Part shown: one piece after another, positions 1-6,954 of the stretch | How positions within the stretch are numbered: position 1 is the stretch's first letter | How the letters are laid out: every line of letters starts with the position of its first letter | DNA from: Methanobacteriaceae archaeon UBA349 | GTDB lineage: Archaea > Methanobacteriota > Methanobacteria > Methanobacteriales > Methanobacteriaceae | Assembly (NCBI GenBank): GCA_002509745.1 | Contig: DAWK01000180.1 | Location: 1-8,678, forward strand | Reading direction: 5' to 3' | DNA: 8,678 nucleotides | Translations under genes and position numbers: made by a program | Notes under the pieces: model-generated | Database searches by the model: none | What the model was told of the DNA's origin: nothing | The model's input: the letters and a program-made list of their open reading frames with translations, nothing else

Positions 1-200
1 TCTCCACAATCAAAAACTAAAGTTTTGGGGTTTTTCTCTCGAATTTGATTGAATATTGTAGCAATTCTAGCATAACCACCTGCTAACTCATATTTAGCAT
101 GATCACCTTCCCAGAATAATTCTTGATGAATATCCAAATAAGCGTGGCTATCATTCATTTGCAAAATAGTTAAATCATTCTCCAACATTTTCATTCCCAT
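1..200 (-). CDS. Metallophosphatase / 5'-nucleotidase family protein, N-terminal fragment
   Basis: Only the first 66 codons are in the window; the gene runs off the left edge. The reading frame is open from ATG at 198-200 to position 1. Near the start it reads LTILQMNDSHAYLD, then GGYARIATIFNQIRE, then TLVFDCG. This is the usual beginning of the calcineurin-like metallophosphatase / 5'-nucleotidase (UshA/SoxB-like) family. The N-D-x-H element (N16, D17, H19) supplies metal ligands, and the DCG at the edge should continue into the family's D-x-G-D. The family hydrolyses nucleotides or other phosphomonoesters with two metal ions. No signal peptide is visible, so a cytoplasmic enzyme is more likely than a secreted one. 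Two further in-frame ATGs (192-194 and 186-188) could be the start; none has a convincing ribosome site. The exact substrate cannot be judged from this fragment. Confidence 0.8.
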   Translation of the reverse strand, partial: MGMKMLENDLTILQMNDSHAYLDIHQELFWEGDHAKYELAGGYARIATIFNQIREKNPKTLVFDCG

Positions 201-365
201 TAATTAATTTCACAATAATATGTAATTTAATTTTCCCCTAAAAACACTGTTAAAATTAGAATTACTCTTAGAAATTAAAAATTATTAGTTTTTTGGATAA
301 AATGAATTAAAGTGAATATTAATATTAGAAATAATTATTTTATTTAAAAAAAGTAAATTAATCCT

Positions 366-381
366 CAAAAATTTAAAAAAT
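366..381 (-). terminator. Oligo-T terminator after the MTH865-like gene
   Basis: Read on the minus strand, T6 (375-380) and T5 (367-371) follow the stop codon at 397-399 by about 15-30 bases. Archaeal RNA polymerase terminates at such T-tracts without a hairpin. The rest of 201-396 is very AT-rich and holds no gene; it must contain the promoter of the 5'-nucleotidase gene, for which tttaaata (minus strand, 341-348) is a weak TATA candidate. Confidence 0.4.
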
Positions 382-396
382 AATTGATGCAAGTTA

Positions 397-636
397 TTAT
401 AAACCTGCTCTTTCCACAATTACGTCGGCCACATCTTTGGCGGATTTAAATGGGAAATCTTCTGCAGTTAGTACTTCACCGGCATCACCAGCTTTAAGTA
501 CAACATCGCCTGATTTGCAAGTGGTTTCTGCTCCGTCTGGAAATGATCCCAGAAGTGCCTCAGGTGTTGCTATCGGGAAATCTGCTCCGGCTAAGGCCCC
601 AACAATTTGTGCATGTATTTCTTCTTTAACTGCCAT
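397..636 (-). CDS. MTH865-like family protein
   Basis: This is a 79-residue acidic protein beginning [20 protein letters not shown], with FPI near residues 20-22, a C-K-S-G-D segment in the middle and a hydrophobic helix near the end. I recognise it as the MTH865-like family, small proteins mostly from methanogens. The prototype from Methanothermobacter was solved as an EF-hand-like helical fold, but the biochemical role is unknown. One cysteine (C40) is present. The start is well supported: an AGGAG ribosome site lies 8 bases upstream of the ATG. At roughly 50% G+C (counted on two 60-base lines, 50% and 55%) it is far richer than its surroundings, suggesting a well-expressed native host gene. 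It is transcribed divergently from the winged-helix regulator and may be its target, judging only by position. Confidence 0.85.
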   Translation of the reverse strand: MAVKEEIHAQIVGALAGADFPIATPEALLGSFPDGAETTCKSGDVVLKAGDAGEVLTAEDFPFKSAKDVADVIVERAGL

Positions 637-669
637 TTTTTCATCTCCTAATGATTTTACTTACACTAT

Positions 670-679
670 AACTATAGTT
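670..679. promoter_or_regulatory. Perfect 10-bp palindrome AACTATAGTT
   Basis: AACTATAGTT is its own reverse complement. It lies between the TATA box and the probable transcription start of the MTH865-like gene, a position where a bound repressor would block initiation. Short AT-rich palindromes arise by chance, so the operator role is inference. Confidence 0.25.
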
Positions 680-697
680 AAATATAAATATATACTA
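680..697 (-). promoter_or_regulatory. TATA box of the MTH865-like gene
   Basis: The minus strand reads tagtatatatttatatt here. It lies about 45-60 bases before the ATG at 636, which predicts transcription starting near 660 and a leader of roughly 25 bases that includes the AGGAG site. This is a normal archaeal arrangement. The exact TATA octamer cannot be fixed because the stretch has several overlapping matches. Confidence 0.5.
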
Positions 698-708
698 AAC
701 CGTCATTA

Positions 709-727
709 AAATATACTAAGTATATTT
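709..727. promoter_or_regulatory. 19-bp near-palindrome in the divergent promoter region
   Basis: AAATATACT and AGTATATTT (9-bp arms, perfect reverse complements) flank a single A. A partial copy of one arm, ATATACTAA, occurs at 690-698 in the MTH865-like TATA region. The element sits just upstream of that TATA box and between two divergent genes, one of which encodes a winged-helix regulator. A dimeric winged-helix protein would bind this kind of symmetry, so it is the best operator candidate in the gap. Confidence 0.45.
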
Positions 728-740
728 CAATGCACAAACA

Positions 741-755
741 TGACCTTTTAGGTCA
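741..755. promoter_or_regulatory. Inverted repeat TGACC-N5-GGTCA
   Basis: TGACC (741-745) and GGTCA (751-755) are separated by TTTTA. The repeat lies directly upstream of the putative promoter of the winged-helix regulator, and its G+C content stands out from the AT-rich gap. It could be an operator for autoregulation or the site of another factor; only the symmetry is seen. Confidence 0.35.
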
Positions 756-760
756 AGATA

Positions 761-774
761 GAAACCTTTATCAT
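761..774 (+). promoter_or_regulatory. Putative BRE/TATA promoter of the winged-helix regulator
   Basis: GAAACC followed by TTTATCAT (767-774) resembles an archaeal BRE plus TATA box. Its centre is about 27 bases before the ATG at 798, which would put the transcription start at or next to the start codon. That agrees with the lack of any ribosome site and suggests a leaderless mRNA. Confidence 0.4.
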
Positions 775-797
775 TTATTTTAATCAGATTAAATGTT

Positions 798-1553
798 ATG
801 GAAAATGTGAATGAAATGAATAATCCGCAGATTTATGACAGTAAGGCAAAATTAGAGGCCATACACCAGGATATTAAACGTTTGATGGAAAGATCCAATC
901 AAGAATATCTAGATCTAATGTTAGCCAATTTTAAAAAGGATTTTACCAATTCACTCACATCTTATGTGGCCGATGATATAGAAAGCGGCTTGGAAAGAGG
1001 TATGTTGGACCCCTGTGAAATGAGACCAACCTGCAAATCAAGATTCACCGAGTTCTTGAATAATAATGCAGATCTCATCAGGAGCGATTCTGTTCCCAAA
1101 GAAATTATAGATGAAAAAAAGGCCGAATTAAGTGAAATAAAAAAAAGTGCACCCTTTGATAAGTGTGAAGTTTGCTTTTCTGAAGTTAACACACTTTTTG
1201 ACAAGCAATTAAATCTTATTAGCTCACTTCAGATATACAAGGCAGAAAAAGAAGAAAAACCAGACATCTCCACAATTCCCGAAGAAATTCTGGTTAAAAC
1301 TGTGCTGGAACCTTTATCCAATAAACAAAGACTACAGATACTCAAATCTATGGCCTCTGAGACAAAAACATTTTCAGCCCTCTCTGAGCTAACGGGCCTT
1401 CGTGGAGGTAATTTACTCTTCCACATACAAAAATTAGTGGAAAGTGAACTTATACTACAACGCCACGAACGAGGAGATTACATGATCACTAATAAAGGAT
1501 TTAATTTATTAATAATGCTCGCTGACTTTTATAAATTCCTGGAAAAAGAATAA
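798..1553 (+). CDS. ArsR-like winged-helix transcriptional regulator with four-cysteine N-terminal region
   Basis: This is a 251-residue soluble protein. Residues about 165-250 form a winged helix-turn-helix: LEPLSNKQRLQILKSM is the typical first helix of ArsR-type domains, TFSALSELTGLRGGNLLFHIQKL gives the recognition helices (motif given within residues 191-213), and the wing follows at about 216-230. The N-terminal 150 residues are mostly helical and charged, and I do not recognise them as a named domain. They contain C73 and C79 (C-x5-C) and C123 and C126 (C-x2-C), the only four cysteines in the protein, which suggests a metal or iron-sulfur site. It is therefore a plausible redox- or metal-responsive DNA-binding protein, but the ligand and targets are unknown. 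The mRNA appears leaderless. The gene is divergent from the MTH865-like gene, and palindromes in the shared gap are candidate binding sites. Confidence 0.8.
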   Translation: MENVNEMNNPQIYDSKAKLEAIHQDIKRLMERSNQEYLDLMLANFKKDFTNSLTSYVADDIESGLERGMLDPCEMRPTCKSRFTEFLNNNADLIRSDSVPKEIIDEKKAELSEIKKSAPFDKCEVCFSEVNTLFDKQLNLISSLQIYKAEKEEKPDISTIPEEILVKTVLEPLSNKQRLQILKSMASETKTFSALSELTGLRGGNLLFHIQKLVESELILQRHERGDYMITNKGFNLLIMLADFYKFLEKE

Positions 1554-1576
1554 TTTAACCTATATTACCAATACTG

Positions 1577-1583
1577 TTTTTTT
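1577..1583 (+). terminator. Oligo-T terminator of the winged-helix regulator
   Basis: T7 lies 23 bases after the stop codon, with no strong hairpin before it. This is the usual archaeal terminator form. Confidence 0.45.
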
Positions 1584-1624
1584 GGATAAAATTGTCTAAT
1601 ACTTAATAGAATGATGTGTTTATT

Positions 1625-1630
1625 AAAAAA
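1625..1630 (-). terminator. Oligo-T terminator of the small basic gene
   Basis: On the minus strand T6 lies about 19 bases beyond the stop codon at 1649-1651 and faces the terminator of the convergent regulator gene. Together these account for the gene-free 1554-1648 interval. Confidence 0.35.
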
Positions 1631-1648
1631 TAAATAAAGAATCAAAAA

Positions 1649-1783
1649 TTATTCTGGAGTGGATCTGCGATGGCCCTTAACAGGAATCGTTTTATTTTTT
1701 CCACCAGGTTTAGCTCGTTTGTGAGAATCTACACTTACAATCTTTTTGCCTTTACCCGTTTTAGCTATAATAATCACCTCCAT
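1649..1783 (-). CDS. Small basic protein of unknown function, with uncertain start codon
   Basis: The frame from ATG (1781-1783) to TAA (1649-1651) encodes 44 residues: an MEVIII start, then AKTGKGKKIVSVDSHKR, then a lysine/glycine-rich stretch ending VKGHRRSTPE. The protein is strongly basic and has no membrane segment, which fits nucleic-acid or ribosome binding, but I do not recognise a family. The start is odd. A perfect Shine-Dalgarno (GGAGGTGAT, 1773-1781) overlaps the ATG itself, and at the usual spacing downstream the frame has only ATT and ATA before AKTGKGKK. Initiation at ATA (1766-1768), giving 39 residues, would look like a standard 'MAK' protein. The alternatives are a near-leaderless start at the ATG or a mutated start. 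It has its own putative promoter, so it is probably not part of the upstream CBASS operon. Confidence 0.65.
   Translation of the reverse strand: MEVIIIAKTGKGKKIVSVDSHKRAKPGGKNKTIPVKGHRRSTPE
1773..1781 (-). promoter_or_regulatory. Perfect Shine-Dalgarno GGAGGTGAT inside the small basic gene
   Basis: GGAGGTGAT is fully complementary to the usual 3' end of archaeal 16S rRNA. It starts at the G of the ATG at 1781-1783, so it cannot serve that ATG. The codons at suitable spacing downstream are ATT (1769-1771) and ATA (1766-1768). It therefore points to a non-standard start for this gene. Confidence 0.6.
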
Positions 1784-1824
1784 TTAGATTTAAAATATTT
1801 TCAATTAATTATTATGAGTTAATA

Positions 1825-1837
1825 ATATATATGGTTT
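1825..1837 (-). promoter_or_regulatory. BRE/TATA promoter of the small basic gene
   Basis: The minus strand reads TAAACC followed by ATATATAT (1825-1832), a good BRE/TATA pair. It predicts transcription from about 1800-1805, roughly 20 bases before the ATG at 1783 and 35 before the ATA candidate. Confidence 0.5.
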
Positions 1838-1864
1838 AAGTGAGAGCTTTTGAAAAGTAATAAT

Positions 1865-1895
1865 AAAAATAAATTTAAAAATAAGACCTCTTATT
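1865..1895 (-). terminator. Hairpin plus T-tract terminator of the CBASS operon
   Basis: About 28 bases after the cap3 stop codon the minus strand has AATAAGA-GG-TCTTATT (1880-1895), a perfect 7-base inverted repeat. It is followed at once by runs of T down to 1865. It looks like an intrinsic terminator of bacterial style and marks the end of the operon. Confidence 0.55.
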
Positions 1896-1922
1896 AGTTA
1901 ATCAAAATATCTTAATTTAATT

Positions 1923-2396
1923 TTATTCTTTGAACAAATCTACTTTTCTGTCTTTTGTGTAAACATGAACACTAAATTCCCATTTATCCTTATTTCCACC
2001 AATAACTAATAGAATCGGCTCAGGGCAGTTTAATAATTTATCTCTGGCTAATTTTTTCATCTGTTTATCATCAATAAAACTTGGTTTTGAAGACGAATTC
2101 GAGTGGAAATGCCATTCACCAACATAATATTGTCCTAAATCCCACTTATTATTAAGTAAATCTATCACTCCACTAATACCTCTTTTAAATGTGCGTCTAC
2201 TATGTTTCGAATCCTTTGGTGGGCCAGTTACATTATTAATAAAAGCATTTCTATTTTTAGAGTAATTTCCTATTAATATTCCGCCAGTTTCATTATTTTT
2301 AGCTTTTAAACACTCATTTTCAATATTAATAAAAATAGTATCATTAATTTCAACAAAAAATTCATTATTAGAACTCTTAAATATAATTCTGCTCAT
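1923..2396 (-). CDS. cap3: CBASS Cap3, JAMM-type isopeptidase
   Basis: This is a 157-residue Mov34/JAB metalloprotease. The full JAMM signature is visible: E36 in the ETGGILIG segment, H96 and H98 in GEWHFHS, then S106 and D109, giving H-x-H-x7-S-x2-D. E36, through a water molecule, and the zinc ligands H96, H98 and D109 form the active site. In type II CBASS, Cap3 cleaves the bond between the C-terminus of the CD-NTase and the protein to which Cap2 attached it, so it reverses priming. Its place directly after cap2 (five bases between stop and start) and the nucleotidyltransferase gene supports this role over a general archaeal deubiquitinase-like or sampylation function. No strong ribosome site precedes the ATG, so translation is probably coupled to cap2. 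It is cytoplasmic, with no signal peptide, and its length is normal for Cap3. Confidence 0.92.
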   Translation of the reverse strand: MSRIIFKSSNNEFFVEINDTIFINIENECLKAKNNETGGILIGNYSKNRNAFINNVTGPPKDSKHSRRTFKRGISGVIDLLNNKWDLGQYYVGEWHFHSNSSSKPSFIDDKQMKKLARDKLLNCPEPILLVIGGNKDKWEFSVHVYTKDRKVDLFKE

Positions 2397-2401
2397 TGAA
2401 T

Positions 2402-4194
2402 CTACTCTAATTTTATATATCCAACAAAAATTCCATCAATTGATGATTGTTCATAAATAGAAATTAACTCATTAACATTCTTTTTAATAAAATCTTCAAT
2501 AACTTTTAATGCAGTGCTAGAAGCAATCAAAATGTCATCATATCTTGCAGGAAACACTGGACTCCAACATCCAGTCCCATCTCGGGGTAAATCATATTCC
2601 GAAAACTCAGATTTTTCTTTTTCTAGCCAAAATGACCTCTTTTCACGAAAATTATCTGAATTAAATCTTTTATCCTTTTGCAAAAATAAATATAACCTTT
2701 TAGCTGCAAATCCTATTGAAATTGATACAAAGAATTTTTCTTTTTTAAATTCAAAGTTCTCAAGCTCATCTAAAATAATGTCTTCACCAGAACAATCAAT
2801 AATTAAATCAAATTCATCAAATTCATCATCATGTTCATCAGAAAACTCAAAGTCATCATTATTATATTCAACTTTTACATGTGGATTAACTTGATTTAAA
2901 TAGATAGCCATTTCTTCAGATTTAGATTTTCCGATTTGCATTAATCCAAGAGGGTGTCTTGATAAATTTCCAATTTCTAGTTTGTCTGAATCAATTATAA
3001 CTATTTTATTTACTCCAGATCTTGTTAATAATTCAGCGACTGCTGAACCAATAGTTCCTACCCCTATAACTAATATTTTCATCGCAGTAATATCTTCAAT
3101 TAATCTTCCTCGACTGTTTATTTCGTTGATATTCCAATTTTGACACTTTAACCAGTTCAATTTTAGATCCGGAGTTAATATTTGATTTTTATCTCTTCGC
3201 CACATACCCTTTTCATCATTTCGAAATCCTCTAGCAGTATATTTTCCTCGAGAAATAATAGGTAGTTTTAACGCCTGCCAGTGTATAATTAAATTTTGAT
3301 CACCGACTATTTTTGGTATAGGAAAGCCTAAAAGAAGAAAATGAGATTTTCCATCTCTAATAAAAGGCACCAAATGTTTTAAAATATTCATTAAATGAAT
3401 TTTCTGGTCTTTACATGCCACTATTAATTCATCAAATGAATTAGGGGCCTGCCATCTATTAATAACAGGCACATCATTAAGCATAACCCATATTGCTGTA
3501 CTTAATTTACCAAAACTTTGAGATAAATAGTTACCCCAATTAACATTAATTGAGTTACCATAATTAGTTTTAAATTCTTTAACAAAATATACTGATGGTT
3601 CTGATTTATATTGATCTAACTCTGCAATTCCAAAATTACTTTCAACCATTTGCCATTCACTGAACGAAGCCATATCTTCTGAAAATACAAAATATTCTAA
3701 ATCACCCCTCTTAAACTGAGGCAATTCAAATGAATCCTTTGTAACGATTAATTCATTATTATTAGCAGCGTTAATCCAATTAACTGCTCTTTTCACATTC
3801 CATGATAAACGATAATCAACATCTATTGGCTCTAAATGAGAATCATATCGACCTAAGCACTTCAATTGAGACTCCAAACATAAAGAACCTTTTCTCCATA
3901 ATTTATTTTTTTCTATTTCACCATTATTAGATTGATGCTCAAGTGTAACCGTAAAATCACTGCAAGCATCAGGAAAAATTTTTACTTCTCCTTTAGGATA
4001 ATCTTCATCAACTACAATGTACCAAATTGACTTATTTTGTATAATTAAAGATTTTTCTGAATTAATCTCTATTTTAAGGAACCATTTATTTAATTGAGGA
4101 TCATTTTTCCAATCTTGTAGTATTTTAACTCCATTAATACCATCTAATCCTCTCCTCCCCCTTTTTAAATCTTCACAAAAATCATTAAGTTTCA

Positions 4195-4195
<1 letters not shown>
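2402..4195 (-). CDS. cap2: CBASS Cap2, fused E2-E1 ubiquitin-transfer-like enzyme
   Basis: This 597-residue protein has two catalytic parts. The N-terminal 150 residues or so are E2-like, with the active-site cysteine C106 in KGSLCLE and a YP element before it (residues 66-67). Residues about 150-360 are a linker region typical of Cap2. Residues about 365-597 are an E1/ThiF adenylation domain: nucleotide-binding ILVIGVGTIG (G378, G380, G383), IDSDKLEIGNLSRH with D402, D404, N410 and R413, and the E1 cysteine C543 in TGCWSP. Cap2 adenylates the CD-NTase C-terminus, passes it to the E1 and then the E2 cysteine, and joins it to a target, which raises cyclic-nucleotide synthesis. An acidic stretch (about 446-463, rich in Asp/Glu) lies inside the E1 domain and may be a surface loop. 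The ATG overlaps the CdnD stop codon (TAATG), so the two are translationally coupled. ThiF/MoeB biosynthetic roles are excluded by the E2 fusion and the context. Confidence 0.93.
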
Positions 4196-5298
<1,103 letters not shown>

Positions 5299-5307
5299 AT
5301 TAAATTT

Positions 5308-5313
5308 CTCCTT
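5308..5313 (-). promoter_or_regulatory. Ribosome binding site deciding the cdnD start
   Basis: AAGGAG lies nine bases upstream of ATG 5296-5298. The upstream in-frame ATG at 5332-5334 is inside the end of cap4 and has no comparable site, so the downstream ATG is chosen. Confidence 0.6.
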
Positions 5314-5320
5314 TTTCTCA

Positions 5321-6871
5321 TCATGTTTTTGCAATTATTAACTTATTTATAGGTAATTTAAAAGATTTTAGATACATTTCATCACTTAAATGATCAGGAT
5401 CATATTCATATAAAATTAATTTTCCAAAAATCCTTGAACGTTGACCTAAATAAAATATAAAACCTACAGGACATGATGCAAAAATGTGAAGATTATTCAT
5501 TTTTTCCAGTTTATTCCTTTGATCTAAAATAGTAGAAAGACTATTTGCTAAGTATTTAGCATGTGTTCCATTAATTATGGTATCATCTCCCGAATGTCCA
5601 CCTACATTACAACTAATAATTTTAGAAATTTGAATGTCTTTATCTTTAATATACTCCATAACATCGGTTAATATATCACGCGTTACTCCTATAACCAGCG
5701 CAATATCTTTTACTTCTTCCGAAAGAATAATTTCATTTAATTCCCAATCACTATAATTTCCTGCTGAATCAAGTTCAACATCCCAAAATTTTCGCCCCAT
5801 AGTAGTTTTTTGCATAGGATATACCTCAACACCAGACTTAGAATCTAACAAATATCCTGCTAAAAAAGCATTTGATAAATGTGTATCGAGGTGTAATCTG
5901 TATTTTTTAGTAGGAACCATTTCAGTTGTGATAAAATTATTTAACTTATTAAATATATCTTCATTCCAAGTATAATCTTCTTTAATAAGCCGCCCATTGA
6001 AACAATTCATTAAACATAACATTTTTTCTGTTTCATCTTGCATGTTTTCAGCACCTCTGTAAAAGCTTCTGATTCCAACTTCTACATAATCTGAATTTAA
6101 TGAATCATTTCCACAATACAAATTTTCTCTTATGCATTCTTTCAGTATAAAATCTTTAGTGAACTCAGTTATACCATTCTCACTCCATTTTCTGATAAGA
6201 TTTGTATAGGGGTTCAGAATACTATTATTTTCAATAGGTTTAAATCCTAAATAAACTAAGTCCTGATTTAACATATTTATCATTTTTTGAGAGCTATAAT
6301 GACTATGCCAAATTCTGAATGGAATGAGCAGGGATTCTAATTCAGCGTCAGTAGAGAAACCAAGATGATCATTCATTTTAAGTCTCATTTTTCCCATCAT
6401 GGATCTGTTTCCACCAGCAAATAATTTATCAATCCGTATCTCATTTTCCCGATTTGATACAATTTTTGACAGGCTGTCCTCTGAATGAATTTGCCATTGC
6501 GATACTAAAAAAAACCGTACTCCACTGCCATCAAATGTTTCTTGAGCATTTCTTAGGCGTTCCATTATTGAAACCGATTTTGCATTAATGATTTTAGGAT
6601 CTATCAACCCATCCCAAGTTAAAGTATTATCATTTACAACATGGAATTTAACTTGAAAAAAATCAATGTATATTTTATTATGCCTACAATCAATAGTGGG
6701 CTTTTCTTTTTTGTAATATACAACTATATCATCAAAAGATTTGACATTATCCGCTTCATAAGCCACTTTTTCAATACCAGCATGGGGATAAAACATTTTT
6801 AACGCATAACCCCAAAAAAATAATGCTTGATATTCATCACCTTGCATCCTAGCATTTATTGAACGATTCAT
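5321..6871 (-). CDS. cap4: CBASS effector Cap4: PD-(D/E)xK DNA nuclease fused to SAVED sensor domain
   Basis: This is a 516-residue two-domain effector. The N-terminal nuclease part (about 1-200) begins with RMQGDEYQALFFWGYAL, a typical Cap4 opening. Its active-site pattern is E39 in AYEAD, D47/D48 in FDDIVV and Q73-V-K75 in DFFQVKFH, which is the PD-(D/E)xK type with Q in place of E/D, as usual in this family. The C-terminal part (about 325-516) is the SAVED domain, recognised from LSNAFLAGYLLD, RKFWDV, ALVIGVTRDI and IFASCPVGFIFYLGQ. SAVED binds the cyclic oligonucleotide made by CdnD, which drives Cap4 assembly and unspecific cleavage of double-stranded DNA, usually with death or arrest of the infected cell. 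There are no membrane segments. It is the first gene of the operon; its stop lies 22 bases before the preferred cdnD start. An HNH-type effector (Cap5) is excluded because no HNH motif is present. Confidence 0.9.
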   Translation of the reverse strand: MNRSINARMQGDEYQALFFWGYALKMFYPHAGIEKVAYEADNVKSFDDIVVYYKKEKPTIDCRHNKIYIDFFQVKFHVVNDNTLTWDGLIDPKIINAKSVSIMERLRNAQETFDGSGVRFFLVSQWQIHSEDSLSKIVSNRENEIRIDKLFAGGNRSMMGKMRLKMNDHLGFSTDAELESLLIPFRIWHSHYSSQKMINMLNQDLVYLGFKPIENNSILNPYTNLIRKWSENGITEFTKDFILKECIRENLYCGNDSLNSDYVEVGIRSFYRGAENMQDETEKMLCLMNCFNGRLIKEDYTWNEDIFNKLNNFITTEMVPTKKYRLHLDTHLSNAFLAGYLLDSKSGVEVYPMQKTTMGRKFWDVELDSAGNYSDWELNEIILSEEVKDIALVIGVTRDILTDVMEYIKDKDIQISKIISCNVGGHSGDDTIINGTHAKYLANSLSTILDQRNKLEKMNNLHIFASCPVGFIFYLGQRSRIFGKLILYEYDPDHLSDEMYLKSFKLPINKLIIAKT

Positions 6872-6910
6872 GGTTTCACTTTTTTAATATGCTAATTTAC
6901 TTAGTATTTG

Positions 6911-6924
6911 TATTATTAAAAATT
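6911..6924 (-). promoter_or_regulatory. Putative TATA box of the CBASS operon
   Basis: The minus strand reads AATTTTTAATAATA about 40-53 bases before the cap4 ATG. It is the best TATA-like element in the 83-base gap and predicts a start near 6890 with a leader of about 18 bases. The ribosome site is weak (GTGA just before the ATG). The region is so AT-rich that the call is tentative. Confidence 0.35.
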
Positions 6925-6936
6925 GAAGTTTTGTGT

Positions 6937-6953
6937 AAAATTAGATTTTCTAA
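6937..6953 (-). terminator. Terminator-like hairpin after the methyltransferase gene
   Basis: Directly after the stop codon the minus strand has TTAGA-AAA-TCTAA followed by TTTT. The stem is only five pairs and weak, but with the T-run it could separate methyltransferase transcription from the CBASS promoter just downstream. Confidence 0.35.
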
Positions 6954-6954
6954 A

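Noticed and set aside
437..709. Plus-strand frame of 90 codons opposite the MTH865-like gene
   Set aside because: It is the antisense shadow of a well-supported gene: Ser/Ala/Thr-rich composition, no ribosome site and no recognisable domain.
962..1426. Two minus-strand frames (962-1204 and 1229-1426) inside the regulator gene
   Set aside because: They are antisense to a clear winged-helix coding sequence, with no ribosome sites and no family resemblance.
1554..1922. tRNA, other structured RNA or integration site next to the CBASS operon
   Set aside because: I saw no tRNA-like cloverleaf, no direct repeats flanking the operon and no integrase or transposase in the window.
2514..2894. Plus-strand frame of 126 codons inside cap2
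   Set aside because: It is a serine/asparagine-rich antisense reading of the acidic E1 segment; the minus-strand frame carries all the E1 motifs.
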